Positions 13,890 to 25,109 of a stretch of 64,000 bases of DNA are shown here, piece after piece. A program made the translations under genes and the position numbers. The notes under the pieces are model-generated. The model did not search any database. It had not been told where the DNA came from and saw only the letters and a list, made by a program, of their open reading frames with translations. Source of the stretch: Saposhnikovia divaricata (lineage: Eukaryota; Streptophyta; Magnoliopsida; Apiales; Apiaceae); contig CM071596.1 in the NCBI GenBank assembly GCA_036435485.1, positions 60,933,001-60,997,000 of the forward strand, read 5' to 3'. Position 1 is the stretch's first letter. Each line of letters begins with the position of its first letter.

Positions 13890-14055
13890 TAGGGGTATCC
13901 CAATACAAAAAGTGTATAATAATCTAGGCTTCATTCTGAAAAAAAAAAAAGAATTACTGTTCACTACTGACGTGGTAGTGACGTCAGCGTGAACAGTATT
14001 TTTTTTTTGCTGGATGGAGCCTAGAGTATTAGACATTTTTTGTGAAGTTGTCCCT
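13890..14055. mobile_element. Foldback MITE with a long central stem
   Basis: Both halves are complementary almost from end to end. The outer arms are AAAAAGTGTATAATA near 13907 against TATTAGACATTTTTT near 14028, then CTAGGCTTCAT against ATGGAGCCTAG, then A-rich against T-rich runs. The core is ACTGTTCAC (13956-13964), CTGACGT (13967-13973), a 7-base loop, ACGTCAG (13981-13987) and GTGAACAGT (13989-13997). It has no coding capacity. A wider inverted pair, CTAGAAACCAATA near 13785 and TATTGGTTTCTAG near 14095, suggests it may sit inside a larger inverted structure. Confidence 0.65.
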
Positions 14056-14155
14056 GACGGGGCCCTTAGAATATATGAAATATAATTTATTTAGTATTGG
14101 TTTCTAGTTTCTATTTAAGATTTGGTTTCTATTTGATCATTTGTATATATATATA

Positions 14156-14462
14156 TTGATAGATATAATTCGAAGATGTTAATCTTAATGTTAAAAAGAA
14201 AGTTTTGATTTCTTTTCTAAAAAATATGACCTAAACAAGGAAGTTGTAATTTTAATATTTAAAATAGAGGAGCTCTAGAAAAATAGATAAACATGATTCA
14301 AGCGATTCTAGAGCTCCTGCGGGTTTTCCAAGAAATTTTTGATTTCTTTTCTAAAAAATAGGACCTAAACAAGGAAGTTGTAATTTTAATATTTAAAATA
14401 GAGGAGCTCGAAAAAAATAGATAAATATGATTCGAGCGATTATACAGCTCCCGGGGGTTTTC
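14156..14462 (-). repeat. Two Helitron-like right-end fragments
   Basis: Two successive copies of the block ending in GAGCTC...GGTTTTCC (about 14165-14335 and 14336-14470). They are close to each other and to the end near 2540. Nothing else is seen. Confidence 0.5.
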
Positions 14463-14835
14463 CTTTATATCCAAAATTCAAAATTCTTTTTTTAAATCTA
14501 AAACAAAAACTTAGAACAAATAATTAGTATTAAATTAAACTTGGATAAGAATCAAGATAAAGAAATAGTAGTTTTAAGTATAAGACTGAAAGGAGCAGTA
14601 CTTATGTATATATAAAATATAAAATATATTTTAATTGTTCACATATGAAGATATGATTTTTCGAACTTAGATCAAACCATGAAATCAAAGAAAAAAATAA
14701 AAATTGTGGATACCTGATCTATGGACTCTTGGAAAAGTATTTTTATAAAAACTAATCCAGTTTTGTTTTGTTTTTACTAATTCGTTATTCAATCTAAAAC
14801 TAAAATCGATTTTCTTTTCTTAAAAAATAGGACAT

Positions 14836-15472
14836 TTTTTTGGAATAAAAAGTAGGGTGTAATTAATTCGTGTATTGATTGCTAGGGATTGAGAACTTCG
14901 AGCTTTAATGGTGGCTGCTCTTGTTGTCAGGGACTAACTCGGTCCTAACAAGATGCCTACGTACCTTGATGAATATCAAGAATCAAGCCGAAACTAAGTT
15001 CTTGGTGGTGCCCTCGGGGGCTATGGCGGCAGGGGCACACCAAGGACGTAATGGCTTGTATGTCCTTATTCGAGGATTTAGCCTAAAACGTGATGAGTGA
15101 CGTATGGAGCTGCGTCCAAAAACGTTCCCCTTGAGAATGAGGGGTCAGACCCTTTATATAGGCTTGAGAAGCCTTGGAATTAGGGTTTAGTAACTTGGTG
15201 GGCAAGTTATACAATTTAGATGGGCTTCTAGATCCTTCCATAAGGAAGGCTGACTTCTATTGAACTCAGATGTCTTGGGGGCTACTCCTTAGAGGAGTTG
15301 GTTCCCTTTTTGGACTCAATATTGGAGTCTGAAAATCAGCTGACTTATTAATTACGAAATTAATATTTAATTAGGGTTTTGGCCTCATTAATGGGCTTCG
15401 TATCTTGACCAAGCTAGGTCTAATTAACGCAACATTAATTGTGTCTTTAGGGCTTACTTTCAGCCCATATCA
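14836..15472 (-). repeat. 3' LTR of the minus-strand Tat element
   Basis: 637 bp. The plus-strand left end TTTTTT replaces TGTTGT of the other LTR, so the terminal dinucleotide is mutated; the right end CATATCA is intact. It contains a TATATAAAGG-type box (minus sense, about 15151-15162). Confidence 0.9.
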
Positions 15473-15492
15473 TTTGCCCCCCAACTTCTAGG
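15473..15492 (-). other. Polypurine tract
   Basis: Element sense ends AAGTTGGGGGGCAAA directly before the 3' LTR. The same tract is at 49999-50013 in the plus-strand copy. Confidence 0.85.
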
Positions 15493-15839
15493 AAAACTTA
15501 TCAGGTTTTCGTAGATGTTATATTGCCTTAATCGAGACTTGGGGTCATTTTTATCCCTTACCTGGAACTTCTTAATTTTCCTACCCTTATATGGGGATTT
15601 TGGTTTACACTAGTGTTTCACATATATCGCCTTATTGTAAAGTGTGGAGCGACCTACACATTTACGACGATTTGCCTTATTCGCGGCTTTAACTTGTGCT
15701 TGCTTTTAGCAATTTCGGCATTTTCATAGAGCTTTTATGCATTATTAGGACAAATTATTGCTCAATTTGTCAAGGAAATATTTCTACAATTTTCCTTATA
15801 TTTTTCTGTACCTTTCCTAATATTTGAGGAATTTTTGTT

Positions 15840-16020
15840 TACTCACATGTATTTTTCGTAATTATTACTAATTATTTAGGAATTTCCTTATACCCACAGG
15901 TATTTTTCTTAATTATTCCTAATTTTTTAGGAATTTTCTTGTACCCACAGGTATTTTTCGTAATTATTCCTAATATTTTAGGAATTTTCTTGTACCCATG
16001 GGTATTTCTTGATTTATTCC
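15840..16020 (-). repeat. Short version of the 51-bp hairpin array (about 3-4 units)
   Basis: Units contain CACAGGTATTTTTCGTAATT and a TTCCTAATATTTTAGGAATT-type inverted repeat, the reverse complement of the array at 49005-49690. Only about 3-4 units are present here against about 14 there. Confidence 0.8.
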
Positions 16021-16379
16021 TGACAATTTAAATGTGTCATTCACGAATTATCTGGTCTTACACGAGGCTTAAAATAATTTTTGGGATCTCAATCCTACGA
16101 AATTTGTAATTTTTTGGTGTCATCGAACAATTTTATGAAATTATTTTCGAATTTATTAACCAAAAATATTCAATTTGTGCAAACGTGCATTTTGTAGGTG
16201 CCTTTTTGCAATTTTGCAAGAACTTTTCTATCAATTTTCGAAGTCTAGAAGGCTTTTTTTTAAATTTTAAAGTTCAGGAAGAACTTTGTCAATTTTCAAA
16301 CTTCAGGGAAGAATTTGTAGACATTAAAACTTCAAGGACTTAATTGTCCATTTGCAAACCTGAGGGATCAATTTGTACA

Positions 16380-17260
16380 CTCTACAAAGTTTGGGGTACT
16401 AAACAGTACTTTTCCGTAGGACCTCATTTCAGGTCGTCGAAAGCTTCATTTGGGGGTTGGTCGTGAGTTTTTTCGAGGTCACCTGCGACCTCATTTGAGG
16501 TCGTGACATTTTTTTTCTCTTTTTTTTAATAATATTATTGAATAATAATATTTATTTCAATAACTTTTATACCCAAATCAGGGATGTCCTATCCGGATAA
16601 AATTTTGCTTGAATAAATTTCGATCGTTTTTATTATTAAATAATAATAATTTTTTACAAATTATTATTAAATAATAATATTTTCTTGTAATTTTGTGTGG
16701 GGGTCCTAGTCCTGATAGACCTGAATTGAGGTCTAACTAAACCCTCAAATTGTCCAGGTCTGGGATCTTCATGACCACAGCTAAGGCCTTGTCGTGAGGC
16801 TTACGACCTCAATCCATGACCTGGATTGAGGTCGTGTAAGGCCTTCAATTTAGGCTGGTCGTGAGGCTTACGACCTCAATCCACGACCTGGAATGAGGTC
16901 GTGTAAGGCCTTCAATTTAGGCTTGTCTTGAGGCTTACGACCTCAATCCACGACCTGGATTGAGATCGTGTAAGGACCCAAAATATCAGCGGTCGCGAGG
17001 TCAACGATCTCAAACCACGACCTGGATTGAGATCGTGTAAGGACCCATAATATCAATGGTCGTGAGTTCTACGATCTCAATTTCGAATTGAATTGAGTTC
17101 GCCACAAGGCTTCATTTTTGGTTGGTCGTGAGGTGTGTGACCTCATTCTATGACCTCGATTGAAGTCGTATAAAGCCTCGTTGTCCTAGGTCTTGGGTCA
17201 TCACAACCTTACCTCTGAGACCTAGAAGAGGTCAATCGTGACTTGAAATTCCAGCCCCTG
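16380..17260 (-). repeat. Tandem array of palindromic GACCTCAATCC units
   Basis: About 60-67-bp units, each with GACCTCAATCC, a short spacer such as AGGTCGT, and GGATTGAGGTC, an 11-bp perfect stem, flanked by CACGACC/GGTCGTG words. Units have diverged (ATCC/ATTC, CGTGAGG/CATGAGG). It is the counterpart of 47395-48560. It lies in the 3' non-coding part of the element. Confidence 0.85.
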
Positions 17261-17429
17261 AAGACATGGATTGAGGTCACATTTTTGTCCTTTAACTCGA
17301 TTATTAGGCCCGCTTACTCCATGAGTATTGAAAAATCCATATCTTTTTGCTCGTTGCTCCGATTTGAGCTTACAATATATCGAATCAAAGCTTGTTTCGA
17401 GCTCTAACTCCTTGCAATATATTTTTTTT

Positions 17430-17610
17430 AACTTACTCGCATTTTTTGAGCCTTCAAATGGATGGTACGTGGCATTTTCGAGCCTTTGGTTGGACGAAAC
17501 ACGGTCTCTACGAGCTTTCATTTGGACGGAATGGGGCCTTCATAAGCCTTCAGTCGGGTGGAACGTGGCCTCTTCGAGCCTTCCGTTCCTTACAGCTAGC
17601 TTCCCTGCCT
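17430..17610 (-). repeat. About 33-bp degenerate repeats, block 1
   Basis: About five units with AAGGCTCG...GGCCACGTTCC in element sense, 3' of the RNase H copy. A second block of three to four units is at about 18460-18570. The same two blocks occur at 46255-46330 and 47040-47180 in the other copy. The frames across them are not conserved genes. Confidence 0.7.
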
Positions 17611-17719
17611 ACGTGGCATTGTTTGGCAACCAGCCTTTCTCAAGGTGTGCTTTGATACGATCTATCCAGGATCCTCCTATCCCGATAGGTGCAATAAGCT
17701 TAGAATCAATTGTAGGGGT

Positions 17720-18430
17720 TCTCAGAACTTGGAAGTCGACGCTCCCAGAATGGGTCTCGACCTCTGAAGAAGAATACTGAGATAAGGCATCGACCTTTGT
17801 ATTCTCCTCCCGTAGCACTCGTCGAACTGGGCTATCGCAGCTTTCACAATCCTCAAGTATTTGGCCATATTATTTTCTCTAGCCTCAAACTCTCCATCGA
17901 CTTGTGAGATTACCAGCTTAAAGTCTCCACAGAATTTCAGGTTCTTCAGCCTCAAGGATCTTGTCAATCCAAGGCCGGCCATCAGAGCTTCATACTCTGC
18001 CTCGTTGCAGGTTTTTTGGAACTCCAACATCAAGGCATACTCGACTGCGAACCCATCGGGGTTTTGAGTCTCCACAGACTTTCAGGTTCTTCACCCTCAG
18101 GGCTCTTGTCAATCCAAGACCGGCTATCAGAGCTTCATACTCTGCCTCGTTGTAGGTTGTTTGGATGTCCAACTTCAAGGCATACTCGACTGCGAACCCA
18201 TCGGGGCTTTGCAGAACTAAACATGTACCACTAGTTTTTGTTTTTGATCCCCATCAAAATAGAGCATCTAATACTCCTTCTTCTCTTCCAGGGGCTTTCC
18301 ACCTTGCTGACCTTCCTAGTCTATTACCTCCTGCCCCCCGACTTCTTGGTTGTCAATGGTATATTCAACCACGAAGTTAGATAGAGCCTGGGCTTGATGG
18401 TCGTCCTAGGATTGTACTTAACATCAATTC
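17720..18430 (-). pseudogene. Tat second (archaeal-type) RNase H, copy 2, with internal duplication
   Basis: Element-sense translation shows QTTYNEAEYEALIAGLGLT, GDSKLVISQVDGEFEARENN and REENTKVDALSQYSSSE, the core of the second RNase H of Tat elements (about 120 residues in intact members). About 145 bp are tandemly duplicated (roughly 17925-18070 and 18070-18215), which repeats the EAEYEAL...GDSK part and breaks the frame. It corresponds to the more intact copy at 46377-47051. It lies after the integrase, so it duplicates the copy at 19330-19760. Confidence 0.85.
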
Positions 18431-18659
18431 TCCTAGTTCGATTGATCAATTGATGAGCCTTCAATTACATTGAACGCGGCCTATTCGAGCCTTCAATTGC
18501 ATGGAACATGGCCTATTAGAGCCTTCAATTGAATGGAATGCGGCCTATTCGAGCCTTCAATTCCTTAGAGCTAGAAGCTTTTGGTTTCATCGAACCTTAT
18601 TTCCACTTAGTCTGATCAGGTGGAGTGTCCTAACCGGATGCTCAAATATGATAAACCTT

Positions 18660-19160
18660 GAGGTTTGGGGTGTGCCAAGTCTAGGCACCACATTTCTTTC
18701 AAACAATTCCAGCTTGTAAGAGCCTCGGTTTTGAATTGTCATCCAATTCTGGCTACAAGTATTGGTGGAAGTCCATATCTACATATCACTCTTTCCCACA
18801 AGAATTATGTCATTTACTTGGTGGTTATCCAGGCTTGGGTTTTGGCCTCAGTCTAATTCATGAAAGTATCAATTGCAACTATCAGGAACTTCCTCTGGGC
18901 ATTTGCCACTGGGAATGGTGGAACAGATGGTTTTCAACATTTCAGGGGATTGATCAACAGTTGCGTGTTTATGTATATCGATCGTACATAACTTCTGGCA
19001 TCAGCCATCAAGCCTGGCTAATAGAATCCAAATCGGGTCATCTTTTGGGCAAGGGTCCTGCCCCCCGAGTACCTCCCCCATATTTCCAGATGAATTTCTT
19101 TCAAGGCTAAATTTACGTTTTGAGGCCTCAGTGTTCTTATTGACAACTTTCGTGCCTCCA
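18660..19160 (-). pseudogene. Tat integrase, zinc-binding region and partial core
   Basis: In element sense a conceptual reading gives ALKEIH...SGGRTLAQKM and LMADARSYV, matching the integrase N-terminal region. FLIVAID and then TEAK follow (first catalytic Asp region), then ICRYGLPPILV (second Asp region, where the usual D-N-G is degraded) and QFKTEA. Stops and small shifts occur throughout. The sequence then runs into CACCCCAAACCTCAAGG, about where the conserved glutamate region should start, and integrase similarity ends. The enzyme would have inserted the element's DNA copy; this copy cannot. Confidence 0.75.
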
Positions 19161-19329
19161 AGGCATTGTCGGGTAACCAACCGGTTTCCTAGAGAGCCTT
19201 TGTAGGATCTATCCAACGGCTTTTCATACCTATAGGTGTTATCATCTTTTCTATCAATGCTTCGGGTCTCCAAGACTTGGAAGTAAGAACTTTCAACATA
19301 ATTCTTTATCTCTGAGGAGGTAAACATAG

Positions 19330-19760
19330 ATAGGACATCAGCCTTTACGTTTTCCTCCCTCGTAACACTCATTGAATTGAGTCAAGTTTCAAGTATTTTG
19401 TCATGGATCCGGCCCTGACCTCGAACTCACCATTCACTTTTGGTACTACCGATCTTGGGTCTCCACAGACTTTAAGGTTTTGACCCTCGGGGCTCCAGCC
19501 AAACCAAGTATGGCTATCACGGCTTTACATTCTACCTCGTTGTTTATCGTTGGGAAATCCAACTTCGGGGCATACTTAAGCATGAGCCAATCGAGGTATG
19601 TTCTGACTTAATTTTATTTTTGATTCTCCATCAAAACTGAGCATCCAATACTTTTGAGTACCGCTCTTCAATCTTCCTTCTTTAATTTCTTGTCCTCCTA
19701 GGGTACTACCTCATGCCCCCCGACTTATTGGTTGTCAATAATGTATTCAACCATGAAATC
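19330..19760 (-). pseudogene. Tat second RNase H, copy 1
   Basis: Element sense shows YWMLSFDGESK at the start, NNEVECKAVIAILGLAGAPRVK in the middle (split over a shift) and TREENVKADVLSMFTSSE at the end, the order expected for the second RNase H. Stops are frequent. It stands between RH and integrase, the normal position in Tat elements. Confidence 0.8.
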
Positions 19761-19769
19761 AGTGAGTGC

Positions 19770-20480
19770 TTAGGGATTTATTGTGGTTACTTTGTCCAAT
19801 GCAAGACCATTTTCCTATAACAAATGGGTTTCTGAACCTTGTTTTCCTTTTTCGCGAGGACGACACTCAAAGCTGTATTAATTACAGCCAAGTATAGATA
19901 CAATAACTTTCTGTAATTTGGTTATGTCAAAACGTGGCGGTTCCATGTCAAGGATTGCTCTACTCTTATCGGGGTTGGCCTCAATTTCCATGTTTGGAGA
20001 CCATCAAACCCAAAAAAAAATTCTTATCCTATGCTGAAGGTGCATTTAGTCAGATTCAATATCATCTTGTGGTGCCTTAACACCTCAAATGCCTCATGAG
20101 AATGCTCGATGTGATGTGCCTTATCGAGGTTCTTGATTAACATATCATTAACATGGACTTTTATAGTCTTTCCAATAAGATGCTAAAAAATCTTATTCAT
20201 CAATCTTCGATATGTCGCCCCTTTGGGACGTCACCTTTATGGACTTTGATTTGGTTGTAACCACTGAATCCTAGCATTTAATGGCCAGCTGCTGCACTGG
20301 TCAATATATCGTTCCTTGGTAGGGAAAAGTAGTCACTTGGACATGCATCATTCATATCAATAAAGTCCATACATATCCTTCAATCCCCATTGGCCTTCCT
20401 GCCTCTTGGAATCAAAGTTTCTTTCTTTCTGTTTCATCGTCTCCCTATTCGGGTGGACGTTTAGTTTAGGTAATCAACTG
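19770..20480 (-). pseudogene. Tat reverse transcriptase and first RNase H
   Basis: Element sense contains ADMPGVDPQLIT (RT entry region), KRQEANGDWRIC-like followed by MDF...DMNDACPSDYFSLPRND, SGYNQIKVH, then HVNDMLIKN in place of the catalytic Y-V-D-D motif, HSHEAFEVLRHHK and NLTKC. After it come LYLYLAVINTALSVVLAKK (first RNase H start) and KPICYRK. The first catalytic Asp of the paired motif is replaced by Asn, and there are several stops. RT would copy element RNA to DNA; this one is dead. Confidence 0.8.
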
Positions 20481-20929
20481 GGGATCGACCCCTGGCATAT
20501 CAGCTACTGTCCAAGCAAACACAAACCATTTTTTTGTAGGAACACATCTAATTTGTTCTTCAAGGATTCATTCAGCAATGCCCTACGTAGGTAACTTTTC
20601 AGGTTCTTCAGGAAGTAAGGGAATGGGGACCGAGTCCTTGGTGGGTTTTCCTCTTCGTTTCTGATCTTTTTGGACATCCATGTCTTCATCAGGCCTCAAG
20701 GTGGCCGGATAGCAATGCTCTCTCTTTTCTTCATCAACTATATTCCTTGTAGGAAATTTGATCTTCGGGTCTTAGCTAGCTTGAGGCAACCGCCTTAAGC
20801 CTGTCCTCCTAAGGATAACATTGTAAGCGGAAGTTGCTTTAACCAGCATAAGGTTCGACATATCAGTGGCCTCCCTACGCTCTCATCCTATTATCATGGA
20901 TAGCCGAATAATTTCTTTAACTCTTGATT

Positions 20930-21160
20930 CAACTCTATAGAACCCATACACGGGCATGTTGGAGGGGGCCAATTGAGAATCGTTGTTTCCCATCTTCGAG
21001 ATATCCACTGAAGTCCCATTGTCTATCGAGACTCCTTTCACTTGCGAGTTGCCTGTCACAGGTGTTTATGACCAACGGGCCATCATGGAGGCACTTCACC
21101 CCTTCCAAGTCAGAATCATCAAAGGTAAATTCCATTTCAATTTTGCCTCGTTATAGAGCT
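20930..21160 (-). pseudogene. Tat protease region
   Basis: Element sense begins MEFTFDDSDLEGVKCLHDGPLVI, the start of the Tat protease domain, also seen at 45790 in the other copy. A frameshift follows at once, so the catalytic D-T/S-G region is read as an unrelated tail. About 20500-20900 holds the charged linker between PR and RT, with YNVILRR near its start. Confidence 0.8.
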
Positions 21161-21329
21161 TCTCCTACAATGTGCATAGCTTCTCGAGCATAAGCTTTAT
21201 GGGAGCTCCTTGTATTCCCGACCTTCGTCGGGTCATCAGAAATCATGTTTATCATCGGCCCTTTGGGGTTATGGATTGCGATCTTGATTATCATCCTTCC
21301 TTTCATGATCTCTACTTCATAATCCTGCC

Positions 21330-22240
21330 TTAGGTTACCCTATTGGCCATCCTTGGAGAACTTATTCAATCTTGCTCTTTGGATCAGAAACTTGACCTTA
21401 TGTTTCAACTGTTTACAATCGTGAGTGTTATCCCCAAATGGCTTATAGAACTGATCATATTGGTTCTTGTTTCTCTTTCCGGGATCAGTCCTTAGTGGTT
21501 TCAACCATCATAGATCCATGTGTTTCTTAATGTCCATTGGGATTTGGCTCTTTGGAGTATACAAATGTGCATAGCTGGTGAACCTCGATCCTTGATTGTT
21601 CTTCTTCCAGGGAGAGTCAGAGTCTTTACTTGTTCGAGGATACATATCCTTAACATTCTACTCGTGACTACCTTCTCTTCTTGTTATTACCTGCATTGCC
21701 TCCATCAGGGGTTGAGGCATCCCTTACTCTTTCATCTACCTTGATAGCTACTCTGTTATCCAAGTTCGGGACCTTCAAGGCTTCCTTGGTGATTCATTCT
21801 TCATGTAATCCCCCAAGGATTCATTCATTTTCCACATTCATGGGGATGTAAAATGTTTCTCATGAACTTTCCATCAATAAACGGGGCGACGAATGCCCTT
21901 CTTAGTCCTTTAAAGGAGCTGATTGAGTTCGGGGGCAACCGACTTTACCATCATTGTGTCACGCCCCCAGGGTTTGAGGGAATGCCATATAATTGATTAC
22001 GTCAATCACGGGTTAAAATTTGTAGTGCATTAGAGGATCTCTTCACATGATTAGTGGGGTCTCCTGCCCTAACACACACCTCGATGGTGGGCGTCTTGAA
22101 TTTTCTTGAGATACGAGCATTCTTTATCTTGTTGGCGAATGATAGGATAGGATCGTCATGATCTCCTAGAGGCATAGAATCATCGGGATCATCCCTTTGT
22201 GTATCAACCCTTCTCCTCATAGGGGTATCACTCAAATTGA
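21330..22240 (-). pseudogene. Tat gag
   Basis: Element sense at 22235-22002 is open for 77 codons and contains ISRKFKTPTIEVCVRAGDPT and NHVKRSSNAL, the conserved Tat capsid start (normally DGxxDPxxHV). Further on, a Cys/His-like part reads GDNTHDCKQLKHKVKFLIQR near 21420-21370, equivalent to FHDCRQLKQKIKFLVRR in the other copy. The middle is full of stops. Gag would form the particle. Confidence 0.8.
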
Positions 22241-22489
22241 TAACACAGGGGGATCCTAGCCCTTGGGGGCTGCCTAGCCTACTGTACTTCCAGATCTTTC
22301 TTTAATTTTTGGATATGTGCTTCATGAACAATTATATATCCTCCCTCCTGAAGTCTTGGGAGCCAATCCTTTGGATCCTCGGGGCTGAGAAAGCCCTAAC
22401 CCTCATTCGAGCTCATTGCCTGGTTCTCCTTCTGAGATAGTTATCTTCTTCAGTGGATGACAAATCGTCAACAATATAGGGTCCGGGAA

Positions 22490-23640
22490 AATCATGACTC
22501 CTTCATTGGTGTTCTAGGCCTTGAATGCATTGAGGTACTTATGCCTCATGTTGCTGGCTACTCTTACCATCGATGAACGACATCCCGTTGGTGAGAACCT
22601 AAGTTCATCGTTTAACGATGGAGATGGACATCTATAGTCCCAACGGTGCACTAGAGGGGAGACACCACTGTCTGGAAGGGATTCGTCCCTGAATTCATTA
22701 AACCCATAATCGGCTGCTACGGATGAGTAATTTGAGCCCCCAAATCCTTTCGTTTATGGTCTAAAGAGTCGTTCCTTGAGTCCTTCGGGGTTAAGAACGT
22801 CCTGATCCTATAACGGGATCCTTGTCTTGACGTCCCTTGCTAGAACGAATGTCCTCTTCTTCTTCAGACGAGAAGTCGTCTTTGGTGTATGATCCGGATA
22901 AACATTGATTTCCTCTAACAAGGGGACCAAGCCTTTAATGTATTGAGGCACATACTTCTCAAGAGTAAATCGATGGTTCCATCAGCAATTAGGAATGCTG
23001 ACAACCCATAAACGGGGTTTTGAATTATTGGGATTAGCAAGACGGTGGTGGCAATCTGTGCTCCTTGTGGTTCAATAGCCAGAGGTGAAACCACCATCTG
23101 CAATTGGGGATTCACTCCTTGGGTTAGTGGATTTTGGATTACCCCTTGGGGATCACCCCTTGGAGATATGTCTCTGGGGGAGTTGTTCCCTGATTAGAAG
23201 TCGAGGGGAGTGGATCATCAGTCTGATTATTCTTTCATCATCATTAATGAACGATCGAGACTCCTCTCTCCTGCTACATGCGGAGGTTCCAAGTCTCAAA
23301 TATGGGGCGAATCATCCCCTCATTGGGGTGGGAGCCCATAACTTGGGTTCTAAGTTGTTAGCGGTGGAAGCAACATGGTAAAGATTTGTAATCATGTTAC
23401 CCTATTATGGGCATAGCCATGCCTGGGATTCGGGATCCGCCCGTGGAGAGTTTAGAATCGTTCTTTGGACTCCATCTCCTTGGAGACTCGTTTAAATTCC
23501 TGTTCCTGGATTATCCAACCCTTAAACATTAGTAGATGTGGTTTGCATACCAACAGTGGTGATCAAAACACGTATTGAGGCTGGTGGATCGTCACATCCA
23601 TTTTTTATCTCCGTGTATTTTCCATGGTTGACGTCTTCGT
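22490..23640 (-). other. Tat leader and gag N-terminal region with hairpins and a duplication
   Basis: Between primer site and gag. It contains GGGATTCGTCCC (22677-22688) and runs such as CCCCTTGGGGATCACCCC near 23141, the same short GC hairpins as in 43340-44310. Two related blocks with CTTGAATGCATTGAGG near 22520 and CTTTAATGTATTGAGG near 22933 mark an old tandem duplication of about 410 bp. An open stretch at 23115-22915 is partly conserved with 43885-44184. Confidence 0.6.
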
Positions 23641-23658
23641 CCCACAGACGGTGCCAAA
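23641..23658 (-). other. Primer binding site of the Tat element
   Basis: Minus strand reads TTTGGCACCGTCTGTGGG, directly next to the LTR. TTGGCGCCGTCTGTGGG-type sites are common in Tat/Athila-class plant elements. The plus copy has TTTGGCACCGTTTGTTGG at 43227. Confidence 0.85.
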
Positions 23659-24295
23659 TGTTGTGGAATAAAAAGTAGGGTGTAATTAATTCGTGTATTG
23701 ATTGCTAGGGATTGAGAGCTTCGAGCTTTAATGGTGGTTGCTCTTGTTGTCGGGGACTAACTCGGTCCTAACAATATGCCTACGTACCTTGATGAATATC
23801 AAGAATCAATCCGAAACGTAGTTCTTGGTGGTGCCCTCGGGGGCTATGGCGGCAGGGGCACACCAAGGACGTAGTGGCTTGTATGTCCTTATTCGAGGAT
23901 TTAGCCTAAAACGTGATGAGTGACGTATGGAGCTGCGTCCAAAAACGTTCCCCTTGAGAATGAAGGGTCAGACCCTTTATATAGGCTTGAGAAGCCTTGG
24001 AATTAGGGTTTAGTAACTTGGTGGGCAAGTTATACAATTTAGATGGGCTTCTAGATCCTTCCATAAGGAAGGCTGACTTCTATTGGACTCAGATGTCTTG
24101 GGGGCTACTCCTTAGAGGAGTTGGTTCCCTTTTTGGACTCAATATTGGAGTCTGAAAATCAGCTGACTTATTAATTACGAAATTAATATTTAATTAGGGT
24201 TTTGGCCTCATTAATGGGCTTCGTATCTGGACCAAGCTAGGTCTAATTAACGCAACATTAATTGTATCTTTAGGGCTTACTTTCAGCTCATATTA
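23659..24295 (-). repeat. 5' LTR of the minus-strand Tat element
   Basis: 637 bp with TGTTGTGG at one end; the other end is CATATTA, where CA has become TA. Few differences from 14836-15472. A TATATAAAGG-type box lies at about 23974-23985 in minus sense. Confidence 0.9.
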
Positions 24296-24369
24296 GACAT
24301 AAAGAAGGAAATTTTAATTTTAAGTATTTAAAATAGAGCTCTTGTGGGTTTTCCTTTATATATATATAA

Positions 24370-25092
24370 TAGATTAGTCGACTAAGCTGGGCTTCGCGAC
24401 GGCCATATAATAATTTTTAAAAAAATATTTTTAAAAAAAATTATTTAAGAACAAATTTGATAAAAGAAAAATTCATAATATCATATAAATTATTGAACAC
24501 AATATTGTACAAATGATAAAAGAAATATTCATTATATCGTATAAACATAGACAATATGATAAATTATTAATGTATTTCTTAATACCATTTTGTGTCATAC
24601 TTTTTTAGGCTGGCACCCATTGTAACAGATATATATAGATAAAAAAATACTAAAATATGTAACAATAAAAATTTAAGTATTAACCACCGCTCCAAACTTT
24701 ATTTATTATATTATCATAAAAGTACTAAATTCTTAAATATTCTCAGAATTGTTAATAAAAAAATGTAAATACGTACAATTACATCGTGGATAACATAAAA
24801 GATTCATTTCGGAAATCTTGTGAAGTGGTAATTATAATTTCGGAAACTTTTTCTACTTCACATATGTTAAAAAAGTTTTAAATTATGTGTCTTTTTCATA
24901 AATTTCGAATTTTTTTGTCAATAAAACTTTTTCTATTTTGAATATGTTAATAATTATTTTCTTCCCCAAAAATTCGGACATAAAAAATGAAATTCAATTT
25001 TTAATATTTAAATTAAAGGATCTATAGGGAAAAAAAAAAGATAAATGTAATTCAACCGATTTGTATGCGCCTAATGGTTCTCCTTTATATAA
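24370..25092 (-). mobile_element. Helitron-like repeat, copy 5
   Basis: Starts with TTAGTCGACTAAGC and a CTTCGCGACGGCC block. It includes the TTTTAGGCTGGCACCCATTG block also seen (diverged) at 3975, and ends with GGTTCTCCTTTATATA. No genes. On the minus strand its 3' CTAA end would abut the TCTATT 5' end of copy 4, so two elements appear head-to-tail. Confidence 0.4.
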
Positions 25093-25109
25093 TATAAAGA
25101 TATAAAGAT

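Larger units (their letters stand above)
14836..24295 (-). mobile_element. Tat-lineage Ty3/gypsy element, decayed
   Basis: Flanked by GACAT at 14831-14835 and 24296-24300. The LTRs are 637 bp each. Minus orientation follows from the primer site and polypurine tract. In element order it holds a leader, gag, protease, RT, RNase H, an archaeal-type second RNase H, a partial integrase, a second partial copy of the second RNase H, and long 3' tandem arrays. The second RNase H between RH and integrase is diagnostic of Tat elements. Every domain has stops or frameshifts. The plus-strand element at 25854-50650 is the same family. Confidence 0.9.
14463..24369 (-). repeat. Helitron-like repeat, copy 4, split by a Tat element
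   Basis: 14463-14835 and 24296-24369 together reproduce the sequence of 13287-13760. The join falls at GGACAT/AAAGAAGGAAATTTTAATTT, where the uninterrupted copy reads GGACATAAGGAAGGAAATTT. This confirms the position and the 5-bp duplication (GACAT) of the inserted LTR element. Confidence 0.8.

Noticed and set aside
17222..17521. 99-codon minus frame (and 47112-47393 in the other copy) as a conserved Tat gene
   Set aside because: The two frames share words but differ by several insertions and deletions and run through 33-bp repeats; shared ancestry of the element explains the similarity.
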